Source of the DNA: Paenibacillus sp. FSL K6-3182
GTDB lineage: Bacteria; Bacillota; Bacilli; Paenibacillales; Paenibacillaceae
Direction of reading: 5' to 3'
Length of the DNA stretch: 64,000 nucleotides
Assembly (NCBI RefSeq): GCF_037976325.1
Contig: NZ_CP150265.1
Location: forward strand, 6,399,001 to 6,463,000
Below are positions 16,117 through 24,980 of the stretch, one piece after another. The position numbers and the translations under genes are program-made. Within the stretch, counting starts at the first letter, position 1. The number at the start of each line of letters is the position of its first letter. The notes beneath the pieces were generated by a model, which worked only from the letters and a program-made list of their open reading frames with translations, made no database searches and was not told where the DNA came from.

Positions 16117-16752
16117 TTAAATTGCTTCCTTCATTTCCGTTTCTGATTTCGCATCCGCTTTAATCTCCCGCTGCTCATCATTTAGCTCATATAATAATTG
16201 CCCGTTTGCATCATAGGCATACACCTTATTCATCCTGGAAGCCGACTGCTCTTTAGTAGAGCTGCGAATAGAACGCCCAGCAAGATATACCCCGTCTTTC
16301 ATAAGCGCATCCTGCTCATATCCATCCCACCATGCAATTTGCACCCTGCTTATATTCGGATCATTCAGTTGACCAACAGCATAATAATGACGATACTTGC
16401 CAAAAGTAGACATCCCCATCCGAAAGCTGAGTAAGATTTGCGGGTCCAGCTTCATTCCAAATCCACCGCCGCGGAAGCTCCAAAAAAGTCCAAGCGAACG
16501 TTTCACGAACAATTGATGTTGGAGCTCATGTTTATGATCAACGATTAGCAAAAGCTCATAGCCTTGGCCTGTCTTTGCTTTTAAGGAAATTGGAGCGTAA
16601 GGAGACTCCATCATATCCAGTGCACGCTGTGCTACTTTCTCCACACGAATAGAGCTTTGTGAGAAAAGCGCAGCATAGATGATGGAGCAAGCCAGAAGAA
16701 TCAATAACCAACGGATCAAGTGACCGAAAACTATTTTCGTAGATGACTGCAT
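16117..16752 (-). CDS. Hypothetical membrane-anchored protein
   Basis: 211 residues of unrecognised family. Residues 12-30 (LIRWLLILLACSIIYAALF) form a membrane anchor. The rest is probably extracytoplasmic and beta-rich, with SRVQIAWWDGYEQDALMKDG and YAYDANGQLLYEL suggesting a repeat-like or sensor fold. A lysine/glutamate-rich tail ends the protein. The start codon shares one base with the stop of the upstream gene (16752-17219), so the two are translationally coupled and probably work together. Confidence 0.7.
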   Translation of the reverse strand: MQSSTKIVFGHLIRWLLILLACSIIYAALFSQSSIRVEKVAQRALDMMESPYAPISLKAKTGQGYELLLIVDHKHELQHQLFVKRSLGLFWSFRGGGFGMKLDPQILLSFRMGMSTFGKYRHYYAVGQLNDPNISRVQIAWWDGYEQDALMKDGVYLAGRSIRSSTKEQSASRMNKVYAYDANGQLLYELNDEQREIKADAKSETEMKEAI

Positions 16753-17219
16753 TAGTCTGCCTTCCCCTCCTCAAGTGGTATATAAAAGGAAAAGGATTCG
16801 CCATAAGCTTCATTAAATACGGTGACGCTTTTCAGATTAGGCGGCACGTTAGTAAACGTAAATTGACCATTTGATCGATAAAGCCGCATGGATGCACCTG
16901 AAGATTGATACTGAAGCACCTCATTGGCATCTGTTTTTATTTGAATGGTATTAGGCAGTTGCGGCACCGAAAAAAAACGTTTTGAAGATAAATAAACAGT
17001 CAGCTTCCCTTCCCCATAAACAACGCCGTCAATACTTATCTCTTTGTTGAAATAGGTTTGCTTATCTGCATCCACCTTATAATAAAAACCCTTCTTCTTA
17101 GCCTCGCTCAGCTCAGCATTATGATCAAACAAATCAATTGAAGGAAGCGCAAAAAGCAGCGAAAAACCTCCAATAACAATAAGCAGCACCCACTCTACCC
17201 TTCGTAATATTTTTCTCAT
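16752..17219 (-). CDS. Hypothetical membrane-anchored protein, first gene of a pair
   Basis: 155 residues with the positively charged start MRKILRRVEW, then a membrane anchor (VLLIVIGGFSLLFALPSI), then an extracytoplasmic beta-rich domain (IQIKTDANEVLQYQSSGAS, RLYRSNGQFTFTNVPP). AAGGAGGTTGG precedes the ATG. The family is not recognised. One-base overlap with the next gene indicates an operon of two, both with N-terminal anchors and external domains. They may form a surface complex; this is inference only. Confidence 0.7.
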   Translation of the reverse strand: MRKILRRVEWVLLIVIGGFSLLFALPSIDLFDHNAELSEAKKKGFYYKVDADKQTYFNKEISIDGVVYGEGKLTVYLSSKRFFSVPQLPNTIQIKTDANEVLQYQSSGASMRLYRSNGQFTFTNVPPNLKSVTVFNEAYGESFSFYIPLEEGKAD

Positions 17220-17461
17220 TCCAACCTCCTTTTGATTAAAATACTATAAGTTGATTACTTTTAATAAGCTACTTTAATTTTTATACTGTATATGCTATTA
17301 TAGACCTACTTCATACGATTTGAGCTTGTAGCAGCCTTAATGCTCGTTGGTTACATTTTCCAATATTGTACATGATATAGACGTAAAGGACTATGCTTTA
17401 GGTGCAGTTTATTTAAAGCAATCAAGTATCACAACCATATATACTTCAAGGAGGATTAATC

Positions 17462-18334
17462 ATGTCGACATTTTTGGATGAACAAATTTCACTGGGAGAA
17501 GTAAAGCTTAAGGTAAGCAATCTCGAGCGCTCAATCCTTTTTTATACGGAAGTTGTCGGGCTAAAGGTTTTGCAGCATGATGAAATGCATCGTGTTGCAG
17601 CGTTCACTGCTGATGGGAAACATACGCTGCTCATTCTAGAGGAAGTACCGAATGCCGTTGTGCCGCAAAAACGCTCTCATGCTGGTTTGTACCATTTTGC
17701 AATTCTGCTGCCGGATCGTCGCTCCTTATCGCTTGCGCTCCGCAACTTGATCACAAGCGGCATTCATATTGGGCAGGCCGACCACTTGGTAAGCGAGGCT
17801 CTTTATATTTCAGATCCGGATCATAACGGCATCGAAATTTACGCGGATCGTCCGCGTGAAGAGTGGAAGCGAGATACCGAGGGCAATTATGTGATGGCAA
17901 CAGACCCGCTTGATTGGGAAGATCTGCTTGCTCAGAGTGATGGTTTGGAATGGAGCGGTCTCCCGCAAGGAACCGTTATTGGACATATCCATCTTCACGT
18001 AGGCGACCTTAGGAAGTCGCGCGCGTTTTATGAAGGCAAGCTAGGCTTTGATGTTGTTGGCGATTATGCGCAAATGGCTGCTGTATTCGTCTCGGCTGGC
18101 GGATACCATCACCATATCGGCATGAACATTTGGGCAGGCGCAGGCGCTACCTTGCCGTCAGCCAATACGGTTGGCTTATCTTATTATACGATTGTTTTCC
18201 CAACTTCAACTTCTCGTGAAGCTTGGCTCGAGCATCTGCGCAGCGACGGTGTTGAAGCTGCGGAGCAAGGAAACGCGTTCGTTGTACATGACGCTTCCGG
18301 CATTGCTATTCACGCGACTGTAAAATCGGATTAA
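17462..18334 (+). CDS. catE: Catechol-2,3-dioxygenase-type VOC protein (CatE-like)
   Basis: 290 residues made of two VOC modules, as in Bacillus CatE. The first (residues 8-130) runs from LGEVKLKVSNLERSILFY to YISDPDHNGIEIYADRP. The second (about 170-288) runs from VIGHIHLHVGDLRKSRAFY through GYHHHIGMNIWAG to VVHDASGIAIHAT. Extradiol dioxygenases use two His and one Glu to hold Fe2+ or Mn2+. The His residues of the second module are visible, but its last strand ends GIAIH instead of a clear Glu, so catalysis should be checked. AAGGAGGATTA precedes the ATG. It stands alone between terminators. Confidence 0.82.
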   Translation: MSTFLDEQISLGEVKLKVSNLERSILFYTEVVGLKVLQHDEMHRVAAFTADGKHTLLILEEVPNAVVPQKRSHAGLYHFAILLPDRRSLSLALRNLITSGIHIGQADHLVSEALYISDPDHNGIEIYADRPREEWKRDTEGNYVMATDPLDWEDLLAQSDGLEWSGLPQGTVIGHIHLHVGDLRKSRAFYEGKLGFDVVGDYAQMAAVFVSAGGYHHHIGMNIWAGAGATLPSANTVGLSYYTIVFPTSTSREAWLEHLRSDGVEAAEQGNAFVVHDASGIAIHATVKSD

Positions 18335-18370
18335 TTGTTTATTCTAGTGAGCAGAGCTGATTCAAATAAC

Positions 18371-18420
18371 AAAGGCAGACTAGGACATCAAATCATGTCT
18401 TAGACTGCCTTTGGTTTGTT
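18371..18420. terminator. Terminator between catE and the GNAT gene
   Basis: AAAGGCAGACTAGGACAT pairs with ATGTCTTAGACTGCCTTT (two mismatches in 18) and is followed by GGTTTGTT. It can serve both convergent genes. Confidence 0.8.
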
Positions 18421-18430
18421 CACCCCTAAA

Positions 18431-18838
18431 CTATCTTTTCATTAGGCGATTCATAAATCGTTCTGAATCTTTTATAAATCCATACTGTTCATACAATTCA
18501 TGAGCATCATGCGTTCGCAGTATGCCGCCAATCCCTTCGAATTCTTTGGTAATGTATTCAACTAACTTCTTTCCCAGCCCTCTACCTCTATATTCTTCAT
18601 CAATAAAAACATCACACAAATAATAAATCGTTGCCCAATCCGTTACAATTCGAGCGAATCCAACCTGCCTTTTATTATCGTAGATGCCAAAACAAACTGA
18701 ATTTTGAATGGATTTATGAATCGTTTCCGCTGGCCTTTGGTTTGCCCAATAACTCCTTGATAAAAATTTGCAAACGGTATCCATATCAATAAGTGACTTG
18801 TCATCACTAATTAGAAACTCTTTATAAAGATGATTCAA
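18431..18838 (-). CDS. GNAT family N-acetyltransferase
   Basis: 135 residues. The acetyl-CoA-binding motif A appears as LCDVFIDEEYRGRGLGKKLV (RGRGLG loop). GFARIVTDWATIYY precedes it and HELYEQYGFIKDSERFM closes the fold. GNAT enzymes transfer acetyl from acetyl-CoA to amines; the short single-domain form gives no substrate clue. It stands alone between terminators. Confidence 0.88.
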   Translation of the reverse strand: MNHLYKEFLISDDKSLIDMDTVCKFLSRSYWANQRPAETIHKSIQNSVCFGIYDNKRQVGFARIVTDWATIYYLCDVFIDEEYRGRGLGKKLVEYITKEFEGIGGILRTHDAHELYEQYGFIKDSERFMNRLMKR

Positions 18839-18977
18839 GTTGATGCCCTCGTTTCATAATGTATTTTTATACATATAAATTAATATATATTCAGAATAAT
18901 TTTATTTATATTTCTTGTCAATACAATGCAGGTTAACAGCTTCTTCTGTAACCAGTCCATACCATCAACAAAGAAAA

Positions 18978-19003
18978 GAGGAACTGCATACCTGCAGTTC
19001 CTC
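18978..19003 (-). terminator. Terminator of the sigma / anti-sigma operon
   Basis: GAGGAACTGC and GCAGTTCCTC form a perfect 10-bp stem over a 6-nt loop. On the minus strand TTTTCTTTG follows. It lies 20 bp beyond the stop at 19023. Confidence 0.8.
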
Positions 19004-19022
19004 AAAACGCACAAGAATTGAA

Positions 19023-20069
19023 TTAGTCCATCGGAATGACCTTATCAAAAAATTCGACAGCTTTTATTTCTTTATCATTAATAATGGGGGTAAATGGCTT
19101 CACAATCGTTATGGTGTTAGTTATAAGATCCCCTGAGGACATCCCCTTAAAAACAGCCGTTGTCTCCGATGTTCCATCTTTGTAATGTATGGTGATTGGA
19201 TAATGATCCGCATACTCGTTTAACCCTATTTCCCGCGAGGAGCGGCTCGCTGCCTCAGAAATCTCTTTGGTATGCGCACTGTCTACTTTTATTGTAACGG
19301 AAATGGGCGAGATAGAAATGGATGATAGTGTTGCTTCGTAGTTATATAATGATATGCCCTGATCAATCTGATACGTTGTTGACATATCCTTATAGTCCAA
19401 ATTGAATTTGATTTTCCATGAACCTGGGTTTACTTTTTCAAATATATCGGGATAAACATCTGCCGCCTCTAAATTACTGAGCATCAAAGTAACAGGACTT
19501 CCTGCGATTGTTCTATTCTTCGTTAAATAACTCATCATTAGACTGATTTTATTATCGCTTGGATTCTCATCGTCCAATAAGGTGTAACCGGTTGAAGAGC
19601 TATTTGAACTCATATGATCAAAACTTAAATGTGTCTCAAAACGATACCTTTTGGCATCTAGAACGGTACCTTCCGGCGCGGTGAAGTCCAAAAGAACATA
19701 TATCAAATTGCTGTCTCCGATAATCTGTTTAACTTCAATGATTCCATTCTCGTTAACCGCTTTTTTGTTGACCAATTGAGCGCCGTTTTCCAAATATAGC
19801 TCCTGTTCGTCATTCGCCGGGTTTAGAAAGTTTAAAAATTTCATATCGAGGCCCATATAGCTTGCTGCAAAAGCAGTTGTCGTTAACAAACAGATCATAA
19901 CCGCTGCTGCCAGCATCGCAGATCTTACATGTCTCCAGGATGCAGGTATTCTTTTGTCCACGGTTTCCGATTCAATTTTTACAATCATGTCGTGTAATAG
20001 TTTGTCCTTATGTTCCTTATTAGGCTTTATGGTTTCAAATATTCCCTTGAACTGGTTTTCCGTCAACAT
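19023..20069 (-). CDS. Anti-sigma factor-like membrane protein with DUF4179-type domain
   Basis: 348 residues from ATG 20069, chosen for the GGGAGGG ribosome site. The N-terminal 50 residues (LTENQFKGIFETIKPNKEHK) are cytoplasmic. A single span (MLAAAVMICLLTTTAFAASY) follows, then a large outer domain containing NGIIEVKQIIGDSNLIYVLL and further beta strands, as in DUF4179 proteins. Genes of this type sit directly after ECF sigma factors and are thought to hold the sigma factor at the membrane. The start lies 35 bp inside the sigma gene, so the two are translationally coupled, as is usual for a cognate pair. The signal sensed is unknown. Confidence 0.85.
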   Translation of the reverse strand: MLTENQFKGIFETIKPNKEHKDKLLHDMIVKIESETVDKRIPASWRHVRSAMLAAAVMICLLTTTAFAASYMGLDMKFLNFLNPANDEQELYLENGAQLVNKKAVNENGIIEVKQIIGDSNLIYVLLDFTAPEGTVLDAKRYRFETHLSFDHMSSNSSSTGYTLLDDENPSDNKISLMMSYLTKNRTIAGSPVTLMLSNLEAADVYPDIFEKVNPGSWKIKFNLDYKDMSTTYQIDQGISLYNYEATLSSISISPISVTIKVDSAHTKEISEAASRSSREIGLNEYADHYPITIHYKDGTSETTAVFKGMSSGDLITNTITIVKPFTPIINDKEIKAVEFFDKVIPMD

Positions 20070-20562
20070 ATATCCCTCCCAAATCATCCTTCAGGCGTGT
20101 TCGTCCTTTGGATAATTGTGTTTGCAGCGTGCTCTCTTTTCGATCTAGTAGTTTTGATATTTCTTTTACAGAATAATCCTCCACATAGTAGAGGTATAAC
20201 ACCGTTCTGTATTTTTCAGGAAGCCGCAGCAATTTCTCGAGTATATCCCTCTGCTGCTCATTGTTATCCCAGTAAGTTTTTTCCGACAAAACGTCTACAT
20301 CAACCCTGCGAGATTTCCACCAGCTTTTTAATACGTCTTTACACGTGTTTTTGGCCGTCACAATAAGCCATGCTTTTTCATGCTCGCGGTCATTAAAGGT
20401 TTTGTTGTGCTTGAATAGCTTTAAGAATACAGACTGAACAGCGTCATCCGCATCCATCGTATTTTTCAATAGGATGAAACATAATCTGTACACCATATCG
20501 ATATTCCGCTCATACATTTCAGAAAACTCACTATGGGTACGACTTATAGATTGGTTGTCCAT
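20035..20562 (-). CDS. ECF-type RNA polymerase sigma factor (sigma-70 family)
   Basis: 175 residues. Region 2 is visible as YERNIDMVYRLCFILLKNTM, then DADDAVQSVFLKLFKH, and AWLIVTAKNTCKDVLKSWWK follows it. Region 4 is LPEKYRTVLYLYYVEDYSVK, then EISKLLDRKESTLQTQLSKG. Regions 1 and 3 are absent, which defines the ECF type. AGGAGGTGAATAA precedes the ATG. The anti-sigma-like gene begins inside its last codons. Such pairs respond to envelope signals. No clear ECF-type -35/-10 pair was found upstream, so autoregulation is not evident. Confidence 0.92.
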   Translation of the reverse strand: MDNQSISRTHSEFSEMYERNIDMVYRLCFILLKNTMDADDAVQSVFLKLFKHNKTFNDREHEKAWLIVTAKNTCKDVLKSWWKSRRVDVDVLSEKTYWDNNEQQRDILEKLLRLPEKYRTVLYLYYVEDYSVKEISKLLDRKESTLQTQLSKGRTRLKDDLGGIYVDGKPVQGNI

Positions 20563-20644
20563 TTATTCACCTCCTATATAAAACACGAGCGACCATTCAA
20601 AAATATCTTATAAGAACATTTTTTTATATGGCTTCATGAAATAA

Positions 20645-20672
20645 GAGCAGCCTGCCATACGGCAAACTGCTC
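20645..20672 (-). terminator. Terminator of the small membrane protein gene
   Basis: GAGCAG..TGCC and GGCA..CTGCTC form the hairpin. On the minus strand the following TTATTTC is a weak T-tract. Confidence 0.6.
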
Positions 20673-20688
20673 CTTGTTCTTTATTTTA

Positions 20689-21021
20689 TTAGAATTCAAT
20701 CCATATTGGCAGTATTAAAAAAATGATTGTAACTACCACGCTTATAGCAAGCAGGAGCTCACCAATTCTTTTGCTGACGACTGCTCCAAAATCATGAATA
20801 TGTCTTTTCGAAATTAATATTGTCGCTAACCAAAACGGCATGGAAGCTAAAAAGGGATAGTTGAAACCATCTGTGCCGTTTGAATATACTGCTAATCCCA
20901 TTAGGTTAAAGAGATAGTGAGTTAAAATAAAACCATTCCCAAAATTATAATTTATTAAAAACCCTGAAAATAAAAAAAGTATAGAAAGTGATCCATAACC
21001 AAAAGGTTTTCTAACTGCCAA
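20689..21021 (-). CDS. Hypothetical multi-span membrane protein
   Basis: 110 residues with three likely membrane segments: SLSILFLFSGFLINY near the N-terminus, PFLASMPFWLATILIS in the middle, and LLLAISVVVTIIFLILPIWI at the C-terminus. A histidine-containing loop (KRHIHDFGAVVSKR) lies between the last two. No family is recognised. It is flanked by a terminator and by an acetyltransferase gene on the same strand with a 98-bp gap, so it may form its own unit. Confidence 0.6.
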   Translation of the reverse strand: MAVRKPFGYGSLSILFLFSGFLINYNFGNGFILTHYLFNLMGLAVYSNGTDGFNYPFLASMPFWLATILISKRHIHDFGAVVSKRIGELLLAISVVVTIIFLILPIWIEF

Positions 21022-21119
21022 AATAGATCAACTCCTCCGCAGATACAATATCCATATTGTACCATATGAATTTATGTGAAGATATCTATTCTGGGAGTTT
21101 ACCTGATCTAACAGGTCAA

Positions 21120-21629
21120 TTAAATCAGCGTTTTGTAATAAAAAACCGTTGCATCTAAATTACCGTCTGCCGATCGTGCATAGCCAGGAATACGTCCGGC
21201 TTCAATGTACTCTAATGAAGTATACAGGATATTCGAAGGATCCCCCTCCCTCGTATCGAGAACTAACAATGTTCTGCCATCGTGTCTTGCTCGCCCTTCT
21301 GCCTTTTGCATAAGTAAACGTCCAATTCCTCTAAGACGATAGTTTGGATGAGTCATTAATTTTGCAATTTCCCCTCTATGTCCGCCATTTTGCTTCGTAC
21401 ATAGATGCAGCTGCACGCTCCCAACGATTCGATCATCGATTTTGGCAACGTATAAAATCACCTCTGGACTTAACACAGCCTCCCAATACATTACAGCATC
21501 AGAAAGCTTCATTGGGGGTAAAAAGCCAATTGAAGCACCATCTTCAACGACCTGCACCAACAGATCCGCCAGCCCGCTAACATGTTCTTCAATGGATTGT
21601 ATTTGTTCAATTATCACATCATTAGCCAT
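21120..21629 (-). CDS. GNAT family N-acetyltransferase
   Basis: 169 residues from ATG 21629, which has GGAGGAG 7 bases upstream; an upstream TTG in frame is less likely. The acetyl-CoA motif reads IAKLMTHPNYRLRGIGRLLM, and GRTLLVLDTREGDPSNILY plus EAGRIPGYARSADGNLDATV follow. The last block resembles acetyltransferases of the streptothricin/aminoglycoside-related and ElaA-like groups, but the substrate cannot be assigned. It is divergent from the LysR gene at 21744, a layout in which the LysR protein may control it. Confidence 0.88.
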   Translation of the reverse strand: MANDVIIEQIQSIEEHVSGLADLLVQVVEDGASIGFLPPMKLSDAVMYWEAVLSPEVILYVAKIDDRIVGSVQLHLCTKQNGGHRGEIAKLMTHPNYRLRGIGRLLMQKAEGRARHDGRTLLVLDTREGDPSNILYTSLEYIEAGRIPGYARSADGNLDATVFYYKTLI

Positions 21630-21743
21630 CCAAATCTCCTCCAAACCATGAGTATAGTTTAATAGTAATGAACCAAGTATAATTTGTATAACGAATTTAT
21701 TTGATTATAATGATTCATATTTCAAATTAGTTGAGGTGCAGCT

Positions 21744-22625
21744 ATGGATATTCCACAGTTAGAGGCTTTCTTATCGGTGTGCAAAATTCGCAATTTCACA
21801 AGGGCCGCAGAGTATTTGCATATCTCGCAATCTGCTGTTACAGCAAGAATAAAAGCGCTGGAACAGTCCGTCGGAAAGCCGCTGTTTCTACGTGATAACC
21901 GAAATGTAAGCTTAACGCAGGCAGGCATCCATTTCCTCCCTTATGCCGAGAGGATGCTGCTGCTGTTTGAAGAAAGCAAGATAACGTTATCCGAAGGATT
22001 AGAAAACTATATCGTCATGAGCGGTCCTGGCTCTGTTTGGCATTACTATTATTTGCAGCATATTGTTTCGTTTAGGCAAGCACACCCGAAGGTGGCTATT
22101 AAATTTCTGAGCTACATCGATTCCAGCTACATGATTCGTGACCTTTTACTCGATGGCGTTGTACAAGTAGCTATTCGATACGACCCTCTTGATCGCCCTA
22201 ATGTTACTAAACATTTCCTATTTGAGGACGAAATTATTCTTGTTTCTTCTCAAAATAGTTCTAACTTGTTTACGAAAACAGACTTCTTTTCGGGACAATA
22301 TTGTCACATCGAGTGGGGATATCCGTTTCCAGATTGGTTTCGCTCAATCGTTGGGGAAGGTTATCTGCCTACTTTTGAAACCGACCACTCCACCATAATG
22401 CTCACATTGCTTTTGCAAGGAGCAGGATTTGGCTTCCTTCCCCGATCTATTGCACAGCCTTTTCTAGATGATCACCGTTTATATGAACTGCGCTGCGAAT
22501 TGCCTTTTCCAGTTACGAGGGCCTATGCTCTCTATTTAACAGACAATCGCGACCATCCAAGTGTAAAACTAGCCTTGCAATTGCTCGATGTTCCTCTAGC
22601 TTCGACAGGAGATTCAACACGCTGA
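21744..22625 (+). CDS. LysR family transcriptional regulator
   Basis: 293 residues, typical length. The N-terminal winged helix reads MDIPQLEAFLSVCKIRNFTR, then AAEYLHISQSAVTARIKALE. The remainder is the LysR substrate domain with DLLLDGVVQVAIRYDP and LLLQGAGFGFLPRSIA. GAGGTG lies 6 bases before the ATG. It is divergent from the GNAT gene ending at 21629, leaving 114 bp for shared control. The inducer is unknown. Confidence 0.9.
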   Translation: MDIPQLEAFLSVCKIRNFTRAAEYLHISQSAVTARIKALEQSVGKPLFLRDNRNVSLTQAGIHFLPYAERMLLLFEESKITLSEGLENYIVMSGPGSVWHYYYLQHIVSFRQAHPKVAIKFLSYIDSSYMIRDLLLDGVVQVAIRYDPLDRPNVTKHFLFEDEIILVSSQNSSNLFTKTDFFSGQYCHIEWGYPFPDWFRSIVGEGYLPTFETDHSTIMLTLLLQGAGFGFLPRSIAQPFLDDHRLYELRCELPFPVTRAYALYLTDNRDHPSVKLALQLLDVPLASTGDSTR

Positions 22626-22760
22626 TCGTTTTCAAAATCTCCAAACCATTCCGGCCTCCGCCTTAAGACTGAGTCCGAAGCATGCTTAAGACGGTACTCT
22701 CATAAAATGGATACGGTTAAAATTATTGTAGCAGATCAATTAAATCGGAAACCTTACATT

Positions 22761-22890
22761 ACAAAAACAAAGCGTATGCTTTCGAAGTGAGTTTTGCTTC
22801 ACAAAAACGAAGCGTATGCTTTCGAAGTGAGTTTTTGCTTCACAAAAACGAAGCGTATGCTTTCGAAGTGAGTTTTTGCTTCACAAAAAC
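22761..22890. repeat. 41-bp tandem repeat in the leader of the ABC transporter operon
   Basis: Three head-to-tail copies occur at 22761-22800 (40 bp, one base shorter, one substitution), 22801-22841 and 22842-22882, then an 8-base start of a fourth copy running into the ribosome binding site. Each unit contains GAAGCGTATGCTTTCGAAG and ends TTTTTGCTTC; GCTTC and GAAGC across each junction can form hairpins. The unit length is not a multiple of three and it does not code for the ABC protein. Confidence 0.9.
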
Positions 22891-22906
22891 TTTAGGAGGT
22901 TACATA

Positions 22907-23836
22907 ATGCCCGTATTAGAAGTGCGTAATTTACAAAAGAGCTTTGGATCAGTCAGCGCTGTAGCCGGCATTAGCTTCACCGTCGAGGCTGGAGAAGTGT
23001 TCACCATCATCGGTCCAAACGGCGCAGGAAAAACGACTACGCTTGAAATGATTGAGGGGCTGCAAAATCCTGATTCCGGCCAAATCGAATTTGGTCCTCT
23101 AAATTGGACAAAAAACAGTGAACAAATCAAGGTGTCCATCGGTGTTCAGCCTCAGTCCAGCGCTTTGTTCGATTTATTGACGGTAGAAGAAAATTTAGAT
23201 TTGTTCGCTACCTTTTATCCAAAATCCCGGCCAGCAGCAGAAGTGCTCGAAATGATTAATCTCACTGATCAGCGCAGCAAGCAGGTTAGGAAGCTCTCCG
23301 GCGGACAGAAACAACGGCTTGCCATCGGACTCGCCATGATTAATGACCCTACGATCATTTTTTTAGATGAGCCTACAACAGGACTAGATCCGCAGGCAAG
23401 ACGGAATATATGGGACATTATTCTTAAGCTGAAGGAGCTAGGCAAAACAACCATCCTTACTACCCATTACATGGAAGAGGCCGAAAAGCTGAGTGACCGT
23501 GTATGCATTGTTGATCAAGGGAAAATCGTCACCTTAGATACTCCAGCTGCTTTAATTGATCGGCTCACGAAGGAACGAGAGGTCAGACTTACCTTTATTG
23601 ATGGCGCTGAGGCAGCACTTGAGACTGAGAAAGTCGCTACACTCCACCATGCTGTCGTCCGTACGAATCGCGATGGCGCTTCGCTCCAGCTATGGACGAC
23701 CCAGCCTGAAGAAACATTGTATGAGCTGTTTGGATTTACGAAGGATCGCGGTTTCCGCGTCGAGCAAATTTCTATTCGTGAAATGAGTCTGGAAGATGTA
23801 TTCATTGCCTTCACCGGCAAGGAATGGAGGGATTAA
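22907..23836 (+). CDS. ABC transporter ATP-binding protein (exporter type)
   Basis: 309 residues from ATG 22907, with TTAGGAGGT upstream. The frame continues 40 codons upstream only through the 41-bp repeats. It contains Walker A GPNGAGKTTT, the Q-loop region GVQPQSSALF, the signature LSGGQKQRL, Walker B TIIFLDEPTTGLDP and the switch His in TILTTHYMEEAEKLSD. This is the ABC-2 exporter ATPase type used for drugs, antibiotics or peptides. The permease gene follows after 5 bp. The C-terminal 80 residues form the usual accessory domain. Confidence 0.92.
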   Translation: MPVLEVRNLQKSFGSVSAVAGISFTVEAGEVFTIIGPNGAGKTTTLEMIEGLQNPDSGQIEFGPLNWTKNSEQIKVSIGVQPQSSALFDLLTVEENLDLFATFYPKSRPAAEVLEMINLTDQRSKQVRKLSGGQKQRLAIGLAMINDPTIIFLDEPTTGLDPQARRNIWDIILKLKELGKTTILTTHYMEEAEKLSDRVCIVDQGKIVTLDTPAALIDRLTKEREVRLTFIDGAEAALETEKVATLHHAVVRTNRDGASLQLWTTQPEETLYELFGFTKDRGFRVEQISIREMSLEDVFIAFTGKEWRD

Positions 23837-23841
23837 GTTAA

Positions 23842-24963
23842 ATGAACAGCACCAAACAATTTTCCAAAATGTTTAGCGCCCAGGTCAAAATGATGTTTCG
23901 CGAAAAACAAGTATGGTTTTGGAACATCTTTTTTCCGATCATACTAATGGTATTGTTTATGGTCATTTTTGGCGGAGGCTCATCCGATAGCTTTAAAGCT
24001 ACAATTGCCGTTGTTGATTCACAGCCGAATGCCAATTCGAGCATGCTGCTTGAGCAGCTGCGCCAAATTCCAGTATTTGAGTTCAAAGAAGAGCAGCCGA
24101 TCACGAAGGAAGCCGGCAATACGCTCATTGAAAAACAAGATATTGATGCACTCATTATTTTGCCTGAATCCGACAGCTCCACCACAATGCAGCTCGTTGT
24201 AAACAAAGCCAATGAGCAAGGAGCTACCACCCAGGCTATTGCCGGCATTTTGGATCAATTTATTCAACAGACGAATTGGACCGTTGCCAAAGCTACGCCA
24301 ACATTCAGCTTAACTAGACAATCCATTTCGCAAGGCTCCGAGGATTTGAATTACGCAGACTTCCTGCTGACTGGCATGATCGGTCTAACACTCGCGCAGG
24401 GCGGTCTGTTCGGCATGGTCAGTCTAGTTGAGATGCGCAGAAAGGGACTGATGAAGAGGCTTCGCATGACGCCAGCCAAGATGGGCCTTTACGGGCTGGC
24501 AGGCGTAATTGTAAAGCTGTTGCTCGGCGTTTTTCAAATCATTATTTTAACATTGATTGGCGTATTCGGTTTTGGCGCAAATCTTCATATTAATGTATTA
24601 AGCTTAGTTATTGCTTTCTTTGCAGGCGCACTCGTATTTAATGCGATGGGTTATTTATTCTCTTCCTTCAGTAAATCTATAGAAGCTTATATGGGGATGT
24701 CCAACATTGCCAGCATGCTCATGATGTTTCTTAGCGGTGTATTTATCCCACTCGAAATCATGCCAAACTGGCTGCAGCCTATTGCACAAATTTTGCCGCT
24801 TACTTACTTCGTGGAGGGCATGCGGGATGGTCTCATCTACAATTCCGGGATCGTTTCAACCTCATTCTGGATCGGTATTGGCATTATGGTCACATGGGGT
24901 GTTGTATCCTTCTTAATCGGCTCCCAAGTGTATAAATCGAAATCAGCTGTTGAAGCAGCCTAG
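23842..24963 (+). CDS. ABC-2 type transporter permease
   Basis: 373 residues. An N-terminal span (WFWNIFFPIILMVLFMVIFG) is followed by a large external segment (about 50-165) with KATIAVVDSQPNANSSM, then five spans including the VFIPLEIMPNWLQPIAQILP motif typical of ABC-2 permeases. It starts 5 bp after the ATPase stop, so the two genes make one exporter. A bidirectional terminator follows. The substrate is not predictable from sequence. Confidence 0.9.
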   Translation: MNSTKQFSKMFSAQVKMMFREKQVWFWNIFFPIILMVLFMVIFGGGSSDSFKATIAVVDSQPNANSSMLLEQLRQIPVFEFKEEQPITKEAGNTLIEKQDIDALIILPESDSSTTMQLVVNKANEQGATTQAIAGILDQFIQQTNWTVAKATPTFSLTRQSISQGSEDLNYADFLLTGMIGLTLAQGGLFGMVSLVEMRRKGLMKRLRMTPAKMGLYGLAGVIVKLLLGVFQIIILTLIGVFGFGANLHINVLSLVIAFFAGALVFNAMGYLFSSFSKSIEAYMGMSNIASMLMMFLSGVFIPLEIMPNWLQPIAQILPLTYFVEGMRDGLIYNSGIVSTSFWIGIGIMVTWGVVSFLIGSQVYKSKSAVEAA

Positions 24964-24980
24964 TCGTAATCATAAGCTAA

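Noticed and set aside
22761..22890. CRISPR-like array
   Set aside because: The copies are directly adjacent with no spacers, and there are no cas genes.
22787..22906. N-terminal extension of the ABC ATPase
   Set aside because: The extra 40 codons are translated tandem repeats; the ribosome site and the conserved protein start place initiation at 22907.
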